Positions 1 through 8,137 of a stretch of 64,000 nucleotides of DNA are shown in pieces. The notes beneath the pieces were generated by a model. The model saw only the letters and a program-made list of their open reading frames with translations, had not been told where the DNA came from and made no database searches. The position numbers and the translations under genes were made by a program. The stretch's first letter is position 1; every line of letters begins with the position of its first letter. This DNA is from Acidimicrobiia bacterium (lineage in GTDB: Bacteria > Actinomycetota > Acidimicrobiia > Spongiisociales > JAHEDJ01), in contig JARGFH010000002.1 in the NCBI GenBank assembly GCA_029210695.1, positions 59,445-123,444 of the forward strand, read 5' to 3'.

Positions 1-559
1 CAGTCCATCCCCGGAACTCGGCGGGTCGGGTGTAGTGCGGTTCCGCCAGAAGCGCCCCTCTGAACGACTCACCGGCGATCGATTGGGCGTTGCCCAAGAC
101 CCCAGGAAGCAGGCGGGCGACACCTTCAATGATGGTGAGAGCGGCAGCCTCCCCGCCCGGAAGCACGAAGTCCCCAACGGACACCTCCTCATCGATGAGA
201 TGATCGGAGACGCGCTGGTCGACGCCCTCGTAGCGGCCGCATACGAGGGTGAGATGGTCGAGTTCGGCGAACCGATCGAGGATGGACTGGTCGAGAGGTC
301 GCCCCGCCGGTGACATGAGCACCCGGGTCGTGCCGGCGAGTGGGTCCAATGCCTTCGCTAGAGGCTCGATCATCATCACCATCCCGGCACCCCCGCCGTA
401 GGGAGCGTCGTCGACCTGGCGGTGCACATTCGTCGTGTAATCCCGCAAGTCAACGGTCTGCACGTCGAGATTCCCTGCCTCGATCGCCCGCCCGACGATC
501 CCGACACCGAGCGGGCTCGAGAAATATTCAGGGAATATGGTTATGACTGTGATCTTCAC
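1..559 (-). CDS. trmD: tRNA (guanine-37-N1)-methyltransferase TrmD, 3' end beyond window
   Basis: This SPOUT-family enzyme transfers a methyl group from SAM to G37 of tRNAs, preventing frameshifting. Translation from GTG at 559 gives VKITVITIFPEYF, then DDAPYGGGAGMVMM, VCGRYEGVD and VGDFVLPGGE, all hallmark TrmD segments. The frame is still open at base 1 (ending AEPHYTRP...), so the C-terminal domain lies outside the window. No Shine-Dalgarno sequence precedes the GTG; a TAGCTT -10-like hexamer ends 9 nt upstream. TrmD normally follows rimM directly, but here rimM is 9.7 kb away on the same strand. Confidence 0.95.
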   Translation of the reverse strand, partial: MKITVITIFPEYFSSPLGVGIVGRAIEAGNLDVQTVDLRDYTTNVHRQVDDAPYGGGAGMVMMIEPLAKALDPLAGTTRVLMSPAGRPLDQSILDRFAELDHLTLVCGRYEGVDQRVSDHLIDEEVSVGDFVLPGGEAAALTIIEGVARLLPGVLGNAQSIAGESFRGALLAEPHYTRPAEFRGWT

Positions 560-630
560 GACCGAAGAAAGCTAGTACGAATGAGCAGATGCGGTAAGCT
601 CGCAGACCAGCCGCCCGGAGGGACAAGACC

Positions 631-2421
631 GTGTCCGACACAACAGACTCAGGTGCAGACCCCTGGGGTTTGCCTGAAGAATCATCGATCCCCGTTACCG
701 ATTCAGACGACGCGAAAGAAGATGCCGACCTCCTCGCGCCGGAAGCCGTTGCGGCACCAGACGAGCCTTCAAACGCTCCTGCCTCGCCGATCTTTGATGT
801 TGAGTTCGAGCCGGCCGGGTCATCGGACGGAGAAGAGGCGGTAGAACCAGACGCTCCTTCACCCGCGCCGTCTCCGCCGGAATCGCGCGGTCCACTCTCT
901 CAAGTTCTGGCCGCCTCAGGACTCTTCGGAGGAACCCCCGTTCCCCACTCTGTGGAGCCCGCTGAGGAGGAGGAAGAGCCACAAAGCCTGGAAGACACCG
1001 CCGGCGAGGAGAGCGATTCCGACGGCAGCATCGATGTGGCGGCACTCGAACTCGCGGAAGTCGAGGTAGAACCTCCGGACCTATCGGCTCCCGCGGTCGG
1101 TTCAATCGTCGGTATCGGTGCAACGGACGCCGATCTTCCCTCAGAACCCCCACCCTGGATGGTCTCCCAGCCACCTGCCGTTGACCCGGATGAAGCAAGC
1201 CGGCTTGCCGACTTCACGCAGCCGGCCTTCAGCGAGGAGTCCGTTGACCTGGAAGCCGCCGCCGCGCTCGATGAAGCCGCCGCCGCGTTCGCGGAAATCT
1301 CATTTGTCGATGATGCGGCCCAGAGCATTGAGGTGCCTGATTTCGACGAGAGCGCCGAAAACGAGACGGCGATCGACGAGACACAGACGGCCGAGGCCGA
1401 TCTCGAATCGCTGGTCGCCGAGCTGGCCGTTTCCGACCCCGGTAGCGATGAAGAGATACCGCTCGACGACGTGGTCCCGGATATCACCATCGACCCCGCC
1501 GACACCCCGAGCGTCTATCGCGAACTGGAGGCCCTGACTGAGATCGAGCCGGCCGCACCTGCCGTGACACCCGAGGAGGCCCCCATTGACGAGGTTGTCG
1601 AGACCAGCGGAGTCGGCATTGAGAAAGACCCTTCGAGCACCGACCAACTTGCCGACGCGGTGGGCGAGGCGGGCGAGGCGGTAACCACCGATTCGGAATG
1701 GGCCGTCTTCGAATACGCCGACGAACCATCGGAGCCGGATGCGCCCGTCTTCGGCGTCACATTCGGCAAAGACCTCCCGAAATCCGCCCCTGAGGATGTC
1801 GAAGACCTTGACGCCGTCGATCTCGTCGAGGACGAGATCGAGGCTCTCACCGACATTGCTGAAGCCGAACCGGATGAACTCGTACTGGAAGCGGACCGCG
1901 TCGATTTCGACTCGACTGAAGCCGATGTGCTCGCCACGTCGGAGCCTGCTGCAGTCGAAGAACCGGCAATCAAACCGTTTGCCGCAGCCGCACCGGCCCT
2001 CGAATCACCCGCCATACCGTCTCCGGAGGAGCCGTTCGCCGAATCGACCGCACAATCTGTCGTGAGCGAAACGGCTCCGATCGAATGGGGATCGCGCTGG
2101 CAGGAGTCGGCTCAGGGATGGGTCGAAGACGAACAGGGCCGCAGCACCTGGCGACCGATCGTCACCACCAGTCCAATCCTGTCGGAGTGGCAGATCGACA
2201 CCTACCTGGGTGTCGTGGCGGCCGACGTTGTGCTCGGGTCCGGTCCTATCGAAGTCGAGATGCCCTCAGGACGAACGGCGACAATACGCGCACTCGTCGA
2301 CGAAGCCATGGCGCGCGGCGCACACGCGATCGTTGGAGTCTCGACCACAATGGCTTCACTGGGAGGTTCGACGGTGCTCACCGCAACCGGCACGGCGGTA
2401 ACACTGAAAGCCCAGGACTAG
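631..2421 (+). CDS. Large acidic low-complexity protein with C-terminal YbjQ/UPF0145-like domain
   Basis: The 596-residue product begins at GTG 631, preceded by GGAGGG at a good distance. Residues 1 to about 490 are rich in Glu, Asp, Ala, Pro and Ser with no hydrophobic segment, so this part is probably disordered. The last ~90 residues, from about TTSPILSEWQIDTYLGVV to AIVGVSTTMASLGGSTVL, match the pattern of the YbjQ heavy-metal-binding-like family (YLGVV..., GA.AIVGV...). The role of that family is not settled. The gene is divergent from trmD. The length is unusual, since YbjQ proteins are normally ~105 residues. Function is unknown. Confidence 0.85.
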   Translation: MSDTTDSGADPWGLPEESSIPVTDSDDAKEDADLLAPEAVAAPDEPSNAPASPIFDVEFEPAGSSDGEEAVEPDAPSPAPSPPESRGPLSQVLAASGLFGGTPVPHSVEPAEEEEEPQSLEDTAGEESDSDGSIDVAALELAEVEVEPPDLSAPAVGSIVGIGATDADLPSEPPPWMVSQPPAVDPDEASRLADFTQPAFSEESVDLEAAAALDEAAAAFAEISFVDDAAQSIEVPDFDESAENETAIDETQTAEADLESLVAELAVSDPGSDEEIPLDDVVPDITIDPADTPSVYRELEALTEIEPAAPAVTPEEAPIDEVVETSGVGIEKDPSSTDQLADAVGEAGEAVTTDSEWAVFEYADEPSEPDAPVFGVTFGKDLPKSAPEDVEDLDAVDLVEDEIEALTDIAEAEPDELVLEADRVDFDSTEADVLATSEPAAVEEPAIKPFAAAAPALESPAIPSPEEPFAESTAQSVVSETAPIEWGSRWQESAQGWVEDEQGRSTWRPIVTTSPILSEWQIDTYLGVVAADVVLGSGPIEVEMPSGRTATIRALVDEAMARGAHAIVGVSTTMASLGGSTVLTATGTAVTLKAQD

Positions 2422-2437
2422 CCGGCAGATCCGGGCG

Positions 2438-2626
2438 TCAGCCCACCACGGACTTCCACAGCACGAACAGACCGACGAAGAACATCGGGATCCCGACGAC
2501 GGCGCCGAAAACCGACAGGCTGATCAATACACCGAGCGCCATCAGCGCCACTGCGATCATCGCCAGGGCCAACCGGAAGGCGACGCCGACCAGACCTCCG
2601 ACGAAGCGCAACGGCCAGGTGATCAT
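2438..2626 (-). CDS. Small two-helix membrane protein
   Basis: The 62-residue product consists almost entirely of two hydrophobic segments (about residues 8-35 and 38-58) joined by a short Gly/Val turn, so it should be an inner-membrane hairpin. Its ATG overlaps the stop of the upstream DUF4097 gene by 4 nt, indicating translational coupling. I do not recognise a family beyond small YrhC/DUF-type membrane proteins that accompany DUF4097 genes. It may anchor or modulate the DUF4097 product. Confidence 0.7.
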   Translation of the reverse strand: MITWPLRFVGGLVGVAFRLALAMIAVALMALGVLISLSVFGAVVGIPMFFVGLFVLWKSVVG

Positions 2627-3393
2627 GCTCGGTCCAACCGCACGTCACCGGACACCGATCGAAAGCGAATCGACACCGATTCCCCTCCCTCGCCATCCAC
2701 CGACTCGCGCCGATCTTGCGGCAAGTGCACTGATCCGGTCATCGTCTGCAGATCCACCTCGACTTTGCGACCGGCAGGAACACCGAGAGTCAGGTCGCCC
2801 GACACCGTCTTGCAGTCGATCTCTCCACCGAGGAACCGGGCGATGTCGACGTCACCGGACGCGGTCTTGAGCCTCACATCCCCCGAGACCTTCCCGATCT
2901 CGATATCACCTGAGGCTGTCGAGATCGTGCAGTGACGCCCGACGCTGTGAATTCCGATATCCCCTGAAGCGGTAGTTATCTGCACCCTGCCGCCCACGTG
3001 ATCGACGTCGACATCACCAGAGGCAGTCTTCAAAGTGAAGTCGCGTTCGATGCTTCTGGCCTTCACATCGCCGGATGCTGCCGAAACTCGCAAATCGCCG
3101 ATGGGACACATCACGTCTACATCGGCAGACGCGACCGACGTATCGACTTCCGCGTCCGCCGGCACCCGCAGCGAAACACGATGCGAACCGCCGAACAAAC
3201 CTCGCTCGGACGACTGGCGAACGGATATTCCGTCACCGTATTGCTCAACCGTGAAGCCGTCGGCGTTTTTACCGTCGACTCTCACCTCGACGCCACCTTC
3301 GTCGTGCCCTTCGATCATGATTCGGCCTGAGCTGATACGTACTTCGATGCGGGGACGCCCCCCGACCTGGAAAAACTCGCGCCGTTCGCTCAT
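2623..3393 (-). CDS. DUF4097 beta-strand repeat protein
   Basis: The 256-residue product shows the DUF4097 pattern: repeated strands of the form (T)ASGDV/I... at about 15-20 residue intervals from residue 70 to 210 (SAASGDVKA, KTASGDVDV, TTASGDIGI, STASGDIEI, KTASGDVDI, KTVSGDLTL). These build a right-handed or stacked beta structure. There is no signal peptide or membrane helix, so the product is probably cytoplasmic or held by the small membrane partner encoded just downstream. It sits in a tight operon (4-nt overlaps on both sides) with a ribbon-helix-helix-like gene. Function is unknown; related proteins are often linked to envelope stress loci. Confidence 0.88.
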   Translation of the reverse strand: MSERREFFQVGGRPRIEVRISSGRIMIEGHDEGGVEVRVDGKNADGFTVEQYGDGISVRQSSERGLFGGSHRVSLRVPADAEVDTSVASADVDVMCPIGDLRVSAASGDVKARSIERDFTLKTASGDVDVDHVGGRVQITTASGDIGIHSVGRHCTISTASGDIEIGKVSGDVRLKTASGDVDIARFLGGEIDCKTVSGDLTLGVPAGRKVEVDLQTMTGSVHLPQDRRESVDGEGGESVSIRFRSVSGDVRLDRA

Positions 3394-3839
3394 AACTCGA
3401 AGCTCCCTGTGACTTTCCCACCGCGCTCGGTCCGCTTTCGTGCCTTAGACGACAAGGCCTTGACGACCCAGGTGTTGACCGAGTCGCCGGACTGGCCGGC
3501 GTTCTCTTCGACCAGATCTTTGAGAAGCTCCGGGAGCCGCAATGTCAGACGGGCTTCATAGTCCCCGGGGGTCATCTCTCCACCGTCACCGTCGACGGCT
3601 CGAACGCGCAGTGCGGGGTCACCATCGACGAGCACAACCTCGACCTCGTAGTCGGGCAGTTGCGCGCCAACTTCATGTGCTGCCTGCTCGGCTAGGTCGA
3701 TGGCGAGTTGCTTCATCGATGGCTCGATGGCAACCAGCACGGCCATGGCGGCGGCCTCGACGGTTGGATCACCACCTCCAATCGCGACCTGCTGTGCGAC
3801 CGCCTGCTCCAGCGCGGCAACGGCTGCCGTGATGTTCAC
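3390..3839 (-). CDS. Protein with C-terminal ribbon-helix-helix-like segment, probable operon regulator
   Basis: The 149-residue product starts at GTG 3839. Residues 1-85 are Ala-rich helical plus an acidic strand region. Around residue 95-130, ARLTLRLPELLKDLVEE followed by SVNTWVVKAL resembles an Arc/HicB-type ribbon-helix-helix (strand, helix, turn, helix) preceding a basic tail KARKRTERGGK. This suggests a dimeric DNA-binding protein. It overlaps the DUF4097 gene by 4 nt, and its start overlaps the stop of a 38-codon ORF upstream. It could autoregulate through the TGACA repeats at 3974-4011; this is inference. Confidence 0.65.
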   Translation of the reverse strand: MNITAAVAALEQAVAQQVAIGGGDPTVEAAAMAVLVAIEPSMKQLAIDLAEQAAHEVGAQLPDYEVEVVLVDGDPALRVRAVDGDGGEMTPGDYEARLTLRLPELLKDLVEENAGQSGDSVNTWVVKALSSKARKRTERGGKVTGSFEL

Positions 3840-3952
3840 TTCTTCCCCTTCTCACGATGCTCCCAGCGGCGCTGCGACGGGCGAAAACTGCGCATGAGCT
3901 CTCCACTGTGAATGCGGTGATATTCCATTCCCATGATTGGTGTGGTCAACAT
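3836..3952 (-). CDS. Candidate 38-residue basic leader protein
   Basis: An ATG at 3952, preceded by AGAGGA about 8 nt upstream, opens a 38-codon frame ending in TGA that overlaps the GTG of the next gene (GTGA). The product is strongly basic at its C-terminus (RPSQRRWEHREKGKK) and has no membrane segment. The 4-nt overlap copies the coupling seen in the rest of this operon, which supports translation. No family is recognised. It could be a genuine mini-protein or a translated leader. Confidence 0.5.
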   Translation of the reverse strand: MLTTPIMGMEYHRIHSGELMRSFRPSQRRWEHREKGKK

Positions 3953-3973
3953 CTCTCGGTCCTCTCTTCGGGG

Positions 3974-4012
3974 TGACAGCACTATGATGTCATAATAATG
4001 TCACGCTGTCAA
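3974..4012 (-). promoter_or_regulatory. Cluster of TGACA repeats upstream of the DUF4097 operon
   Basis: Read on the minus strand, TGACA occurs at 4011-4007, 4003-3999 and 3992-3988, with an inverted TGTCA at 3978-3974, inside an AT-rich stretch that is unusual for this genome. The first copy is part of TTGACA, a good -35 hexamer, but no perfect -10 at 17 nt is present. The array looks like an operator, possibly for the ribbon-helix-helix-like protein of the operon. Confidence 0.45.
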
Positions 4013-4049
4013 GAGGTCGACGCGAAATGCTTTTCACCTTCCGAGGCGC

Positions 4050-4685
4050 CTAGATGAGCTTCCGGTCTTGCGCCCAACGACTCAGCTCGTGCCGATTGGT
4101 TAGCTGCAGTTTGCGAAGAACGGATGAGACGTGTGTTTCCACGGTCTTCACCGAGATGAAGAGCTGCTCTCCGATTTCCCGATAGGTGTAGCCGCGTGCG
4201 ATGTGCTGGAGCACCTCGCGTTCGCGGGGGGTCAACTGGTCGAGATCGGGATCGATGTCAGCGATGGGGATCGAGCTGAAGGCGTCCAGCACAAACCCCG
4301 CCAGCATGGGCGAGAAGACGGCATCCCCTGCCGCCACCCGCCGGATCGCCTCCGACAACTCGGATGGGGAGATGGTCTTGGTGACGTAGCCTCGTGCGCC
4401 TGCCCTGACCACCGCAACGACATCCTCCGCCGCGTCCGAGGCGGACAAGGCGAGGAAAGCAACTTCGGGGTGGTTCGGGGCGATCGCCTCGATCACGGCT
4501 CTCCCCCCGCCGGCCGGCATGTGTACGTCCAGGAGCACAACGTCCGGAAGGCGTTCGCCGATCAACTCTATCGCCGGCGCGACTTCGGAGGCCTCCCCGA
4601 CTATCTCGATGCCTTCGCCGATCTCGGCGCGAACACCCGACCTGAAGAGATCATGATCGTCCACGATGAACACCCGCACCGTCAT
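4050..4685 (-). CDS. NarL/FixJ-family response regulator
   Basis: The 211-residue product has a receiver domain (VFIVDDHDLFR at residues 5-15, phosphoacceptor Asp53 in VVLLDVHMP, Lys in GYVTKTIS) and a C-terminal LuxR-type helix-turn-helix (LTPREREVLQHIARG... KTVETHVSSVLRKL). Phosphorylation by the partner kinase should drive dimerisation and DNA binding. Its start overlaps the kinase stop by 4 nt, so the two form a two-component operon. The regulon cannot be read from the sequence. Confidence 0.95.
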   Translation of the reverse strand: MTVRVFIVDDHDLFRSGVRAEIGEGIEIVGEASEVAPAIELIGERLPDVVLLDVHMPAGGGRAVIEAIAPNHPEVAFLALSASDAAEDVVAVVRAGARGYVTKTISPSELSEAIRRVAAGDAVFSPMLAGFVLDAFSSIPIADIDPDLDQLTPREREVLQHIARGYTYREIGEQLFISVKTVETHVSSVLRKLQLTNRHELSRWAQDRKLI

Positions 4686-5812
4686 ACTGGAACCTCCTGT
4701 TCGAGAACCACTTCGGTGCCGGCACCCGGACTCGAGCGGATTTGGGCGGTGCCGCCGTGCCTTTCCATCCGACGCACGATCGACTCGACGATGCCCTTGC
4801 GGTCTTTCGGAACAGTCTCCGGATCGAATCCCGTTCCCCGGTCCCGAACGAAGATGCTGGCAAAACCGTCGCAGACCTCCGCATAGACAGAGAACTCTTC
4901 GACACCGGCATGTCGTGCCGCGTTGATGCTCGCCTCGCGGCCGGCTTTCACGAGCGCCTCGAGGCTGGGACTCAGAGCGGCGTCTCCGACCACGACCGTC
5001 TGAATGAGAACGCGGAACAACTCCTCAACTTCCGCCGTCATCGTGCGCACTGCGGCCGAGAAGCTGTCATCTGGCCTGGCACCGTCGCCGAACAGCCAGG
5101 CACGCAGCTCCCGCTCCTGCCGGCGGGCCAGCGCAGCAGTCTGTTCGGGCTTGTCTGTGCGCTGGATCATCGCCAATGTCTGAAGGACCGAGTCGTGCAG
5201 ATGGGCGGCCATATCGGCTCGCTCCTCGGCGCGTGCTCGCGAGGCGCGCTCTTCGACGAGGGCATCCTCGGCGTCCCTCCGCAGCCGATCGCTTCGTCGA
5301 ATCACCCCGACCGCCCAGCCGGCCAGGACTCCACCAAACAGGTAGATGAGCACGGCGGCCGAATCATTTGTGGGATCCGACCCGGTTGACTGGATGAGCC
5401 TGAGAATGGTGGCCGCCGACAGGGCTGTCGCAGTTGCCAGTCCCCCGGCGACGGCGAAGGTATAGACGCCCATGAACACGGATGACATCGGGTAGCCGCC
5501 GTAGAAGGTCGCCGTCATGCCGGCCACGTCACTGCTGAAGAGCGACCAGACCGTAACGCCCACGTCGGCGACCAGCCACCACCAACTTCGCAATACGCCG
5601 GGGCGGCTCCCGTGCAACCATCCGGTGAGGAGAGCCCATGCCCCAACTCCCAGCATCGTGGCAACAACAACGCTCGGTCTGTCCGGTCGAGCCGAACCCG
5701 CCAGTGTGATGACTCCGAGAACGGCGAGCCATGCCGCTCCGACGATCCGATAGCCGACCACCACGCGTCCGAGCACACGCTCGATCTCAGGAGTGCCGGC
5801 GGTGTCGCTCAT
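4682..5812 (-). CDS. Membrane sensor histidine kinase (HisKA_3 type)
   Basis: The 376-residue product has about five or six hydrophobic segments in residues 20-170, then a coiled segment rich in Arg and Glu, then a HisKA_3 dimerisation motif with the phosphoacceptor in AAHLHDSVLQ at about residue 204. The HATPase is short, with NAARHAGVEEF (N box) and DRGTGF (G box). It is the cognate kinase of the NarL-type regulator that follows with a 4-nt overlap. No extracytoplasmic sensor domain is visible, so it probably senses within the membrane. Transcription looks leaderless: TAGCCT lies 7 nt before the ATG. Confidence 0.93.
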   Translation of the reverse strand: MSDTAGTPEIERVLGRVVVGYRIVGAAWLAVLGVITLAGSARPDRPSVVVATMLGVGAWALLTGWLHGSRPGVLRSWWWLVADVGVTVWSLFSSDVAGMTATFYGGYPMSSVFMGVYTFAVAGGLATATALSAATILRLIQSTGSDPTNDSAAVLIYLFGGVLAGWAVGVIRRSDRLRRDAEDALVEERASRARAEERADMAAHLHDSVLQTLAMIQRTDKPEQTAALARRQERELRAWLFGDGARPDDSFSAAVRTMTAEVEELFRVLIQTVVVGDAALSPSLEALVKAGREASINAARHAGVEEFSVYAEVCDGFASIFVRDRGTGFDPETVPKDRKGIVESIVRRMERHGGTAQIRSSPGAGTEVVLEQEVPV

Positions 5813-5819
5813 GCGGCGC

Positions 5820-5825
5820 AGGCTA
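5820..5825 (-). promoter_or_regulatory. -10 box for leaderless kinase transcript
   Basis: TAGCCT is followed by 7 nt and the ATG at 5812, with no Shine-Dalgarno sequence between. Transcription should begin at or next to the start codon. Confidence 0.5.
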
Positions 5826-5871
5826 ACCGCCGCCCCGAGCGCGGACGCGCCTTGACGGAGCGGGTATTGAC

Positions 5872-5877
5872 TAGCGT
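5872..5877 (+). promoter_or_regulatory. -10 box for leaderless membrane-protein transcript
   Basis: TAGCGT is followed by 7 nt and the ATG at 5885. A TTGACG at 5852-5857 lies 14 nt upstream, too close for a standard -35. Confidence 0.5.
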
Positions 5878-5884
5878 TGTGCCG

Positions 5885-6157
5885 ATGACCGAGCGACTAT
5901 CCCCCGCTGCCATCATCTTCGCCGTCGTCGGAGCGGGCATTCACCTCGTTATGGGTTTCTTCGTCGCGTTCAGCGGGCTGATCGCCCCGCCCTGGGGAGT
6001 TGCAGTACTGGCAGCCACCTGGTTGGGCTTGACCGTGTGGGGAATACGACGGTGGCGGCAGGGACCGAGGATCACGATGGGTCTACCGCTGTTGATGGTG
6101 GCGTTCTGGTTCGTGTTCCTCACCTTCGGCGATCTGGTGCTGGGCTGGACCGCCTGA
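5885..6157 (+). CDS. Small membrane protein, three hydrophobic segments
   Basis: The 90-residue product (start MTERLSPAAIIF) contains hydrophobic helices at about residues 8-30, 33-50 and 62-85, separated by a basic loop (RRWRQGPR), so it is a small integral membrane protein. It is divergent from the sensor kinase. ATG 5885 is chosen because a -10 hexamer lies 7 nt upstream; a GTG two codons earlier is possible. No family is recognised. Confidence 0.7.
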   Translation: MTERLSPAAIIFAVVGAGIHLVMGFFVAFSGLIAPPWGVAVLAATWLGLTVWGIRRWRQGPRITMGLPLLMVAFWFVFLTFGDLVLGWTA

Positions 6158-6166
6158 CCTACTGTG

Positions 6167-6281
6167 TTCTCCGCAATGCCGTGGTGCAAAAACAGTACAC
6201 AGCATTGCCGAGAAAACCCGCGGAGCTTTCTCCGCAATGCTGTGGTGCGAAAACAGGTAACAGCATTGCCGAGAAAACCCG
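6167..6281. repeat. Two tandem copies of a 54-bp palindromic repeat
   Basis: Copies at 6167-6220 and 6228-6281 (period 61 bp) are nearly identical. Each is itself an inverted repeat: the left arm TTCTCCGCAATGCYGT pairs with the right arm ACAGCATTGCCGAGAA, with one mismatch in copy 2 and two in copy 1, around a loop of about 16 nt. The pair fills the gap between two convergent genes, so it may act as a bidirectional terminator, or it may be a REP-like mobile palindrome. I see no other copy in the window. Confidence 0.8.
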
Positions 6282-6283
6282 GG

Positions 6284-8137
6284 TCAGGCTCGTTCTACGA
6301 CCTCATACAGCGTCGTCCGCTGCTGTGGTGAACGACCGGCCGCTCGAATCATCGTCTCGAACTCACCGGTCGTCATCTCCTCACCATGCGAGGCCCCGGC
6401 CGATCGGGTGATGATCTCCCCCATCAGCGTTCCACCGGCGTCGTTGGCCCCGGCGTTCAGCAACCGGCCGACTCCGTCGGTCCCGAGCTTGACCCACGAC
6501 GCCTGGATGTTGGGGATCAGCCCATCGAAGGCGATCCGCGCCACCGAATGAATCAGGACCACCTCGTCCCACGTTGGTCCCGGCCGAGCGCGGCCGCGCA
6601 ACCAGATCGGCGACCCCATATGCACGAACGGCAGCGGCACGAACTCGGTGAACCCACCCGTCCTACGCTGGATCTCCCGGATCACCTCGTAGTGGTTGGC
6701 CCAGGAGTCCGGACCGTCGATGTGCCCGAACATGACCGTCGCCGTCGAGCGCAGACCGATCTCGTGGGCGGTCAGCATCACTTCTGCCCATTCGGCTGTC
6801 CGGATCTTGTCCGGGCAGAGATGCTCTCGCACGCGGTCGTCGAGGATCTCTGCCGCCGTGCCGGGCAGCGTCCCGAGCCCGGCTTCGCGCAGTCGCACCA
6901 GATAGTCCCTCAGGTCGACTCCGAGCGTCTCTGCTCCCTGCCAGACCTCGAGCGGCGTGAAACCGTGGATATGCATGGCCGGCATCCGCGCTTTGATGGC
7001 TTCCACCACCTCGACGTAGAAATCGCCGGTGTAGTCCGGGTGAATCCCGCCCTGTAGTGTCACCTCGGTAGCTCCGCGCTCCGTCGCCAACTCGGCGAGG
7101 TGAACAATCTGCTCCACCGACATCAGGTACGGATCGCCGCGCAGGCTCAAGCTGCGCGGACCTTTCGAGAAAGCACAAAAACCGCAACGGAAGTAGCAGA
7201 GATTCGTGTAGTTGATGTTGCGATTGACGACATAAGTCACGGTGTCGCCCACCGCCCGGCTACGAAGCGCGTCGGCCACGCCGGCGACGGCATCAACCTG
7301 ACCGCTCCTGGCCCGAAACAGCAACTCGATTTCGTCGCGCGAGGGAGCGCTACCCTCGAGCGACCGTTCGAGGATCGGCCGCAAAGGACCGGCATCCTCC
7401 AATCCCTCCGCCGCAGCCGAACCGACCCAGGCGGCGTCCGGCCACTGCGCGGAGAACCGGTTGTCGGGCGACGGTACACCTTCGCCCTTCCCGGGTGACC
7501 AGGAGTAACGCGGCCGGATGGCACCCCGCCCGTCGACCTGGTTCAGCCAGGCAGTCAATACCTCTTCCGGCAGTTGCGTGCGTGCCCCCTCGAGTTCGGT
7601 GTCGATCGGGAAGGCCCCGCGCTCGATGACTTCTCCCACAGCATCTCGTAGCTCACCGATCCGCTCCGCACCCCAGTCCCGCAAGAGGAGATCGGTGGCG
7701 CCGTCGGCGATCGCTTTGACTGCTTCCTCGACGCTGTCGACAAACACAGAGACCGCAGCCTCGATTCCCGGCAACCCGGTCAGGGAGGCGGCGGCACGAA
7801 CCGCCGAACGCGCGGTCCTCAGAAACGCCGCTCGGCTCCTGGCGAGACCGTCGAGCACCTCGGATCGAGATCCTTCGTCGAGAACCGTGATGCGCCACCC
7901 GGCTACCCCGAGTTCCGCCAGGCGAATCGCCTGACCGGGTGTGGCGATCCAAGCGGCCGGGGCTCCGTCGGTCCCTCCGGCCTCGACGGGAAGGATTCCT
8001 CCTTCGAGGCAGGCCGCCCGATCATCATCGCGGATAGCCTTGATTTCCAGTGTTGTGGTGCCTTCGCGCCGCCGGGTGCCGGCAAACAAACCGGAGACCG
8101 ACTCGGCAGGGCGAACCCGACAGAATGAGATGGTCAT
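6284..8137 (-). CDS. cofH: CofH: 5-amino-6-(D-ribitylamino)uracil-L-tyrosine 4-hydroxyphenyl transferase with long N-terminal extension
   Basis: With CofG this radical SAM enzyme makes the deazaflavin FO, the chromophore of coenzyme F420. Residues from about 290 carry the CofH core: DTVTYVVNRNINYTNLC, then the Fe-S motif CYFRCGFC (CX3CX2C), GGIHPDYTGDFY, and FVPLPFVHMGSP. The first ~240 residues are an extra region without a second Cys triad, so this is not the fused FbiC of mycobacteria. FbiC has CofG at its N-terminus, whereas here CofG is a separate gene directly upstream with a 4-nt overlap. The role of the extension is unknown. Confidence 0.93.
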   Translation of the reverse strand: MTISFCRVRPAESVSGLFAGTRRREGTTTLEIKAIRDDDRAACLEGGILPVEAGGTDGAPAAWIATPGQAIRLAELGVAGWRITVLDEGSRSEVLDGLARSRAAFLRTARSAVRAAASLTGLPGIEAAVSVFVDSVEEAVKAIADGATDLLLRDWGAERIGELRDAVGEVIERGAFPIDTELEGARTQLPEEVLTAWLNQVDGRGAIRPRYSWSPGKGEGVPSPDNRFSAQWPDAAWVGSAAAEGLEDAGPLRPILERSLEGSAPSRDEIELLFRARSGQVDAVAGVADALRSRAVGDTVTYVVNRNINYTNLCYFRCGFCAFSKGPRSLSLRGDPYLMSVEQIVHLAELATERGATEVTLQGGIHPDYTGDFYVEVVEAIKARMPAMHIHGFTPLEVWQGAETLGVDLRDYLVRLREAGLGTLPGTAAEILDDRVREHLCPDKIRTAEWAEVMLTAHEIGLRSTATVMFGHIDGPDSWANHYEVIREIQRRTGGFTEFVPLPFVHMGSPIWLRGRARPGPTWDEVVLIHSVARIAFDGLIPNIQASWVKLGTDGVGRLLNAGANDAGGTLMGEIITRSAGASHGEEMTTGEFETMIRAAGRSPQQRTTLYEVVERA

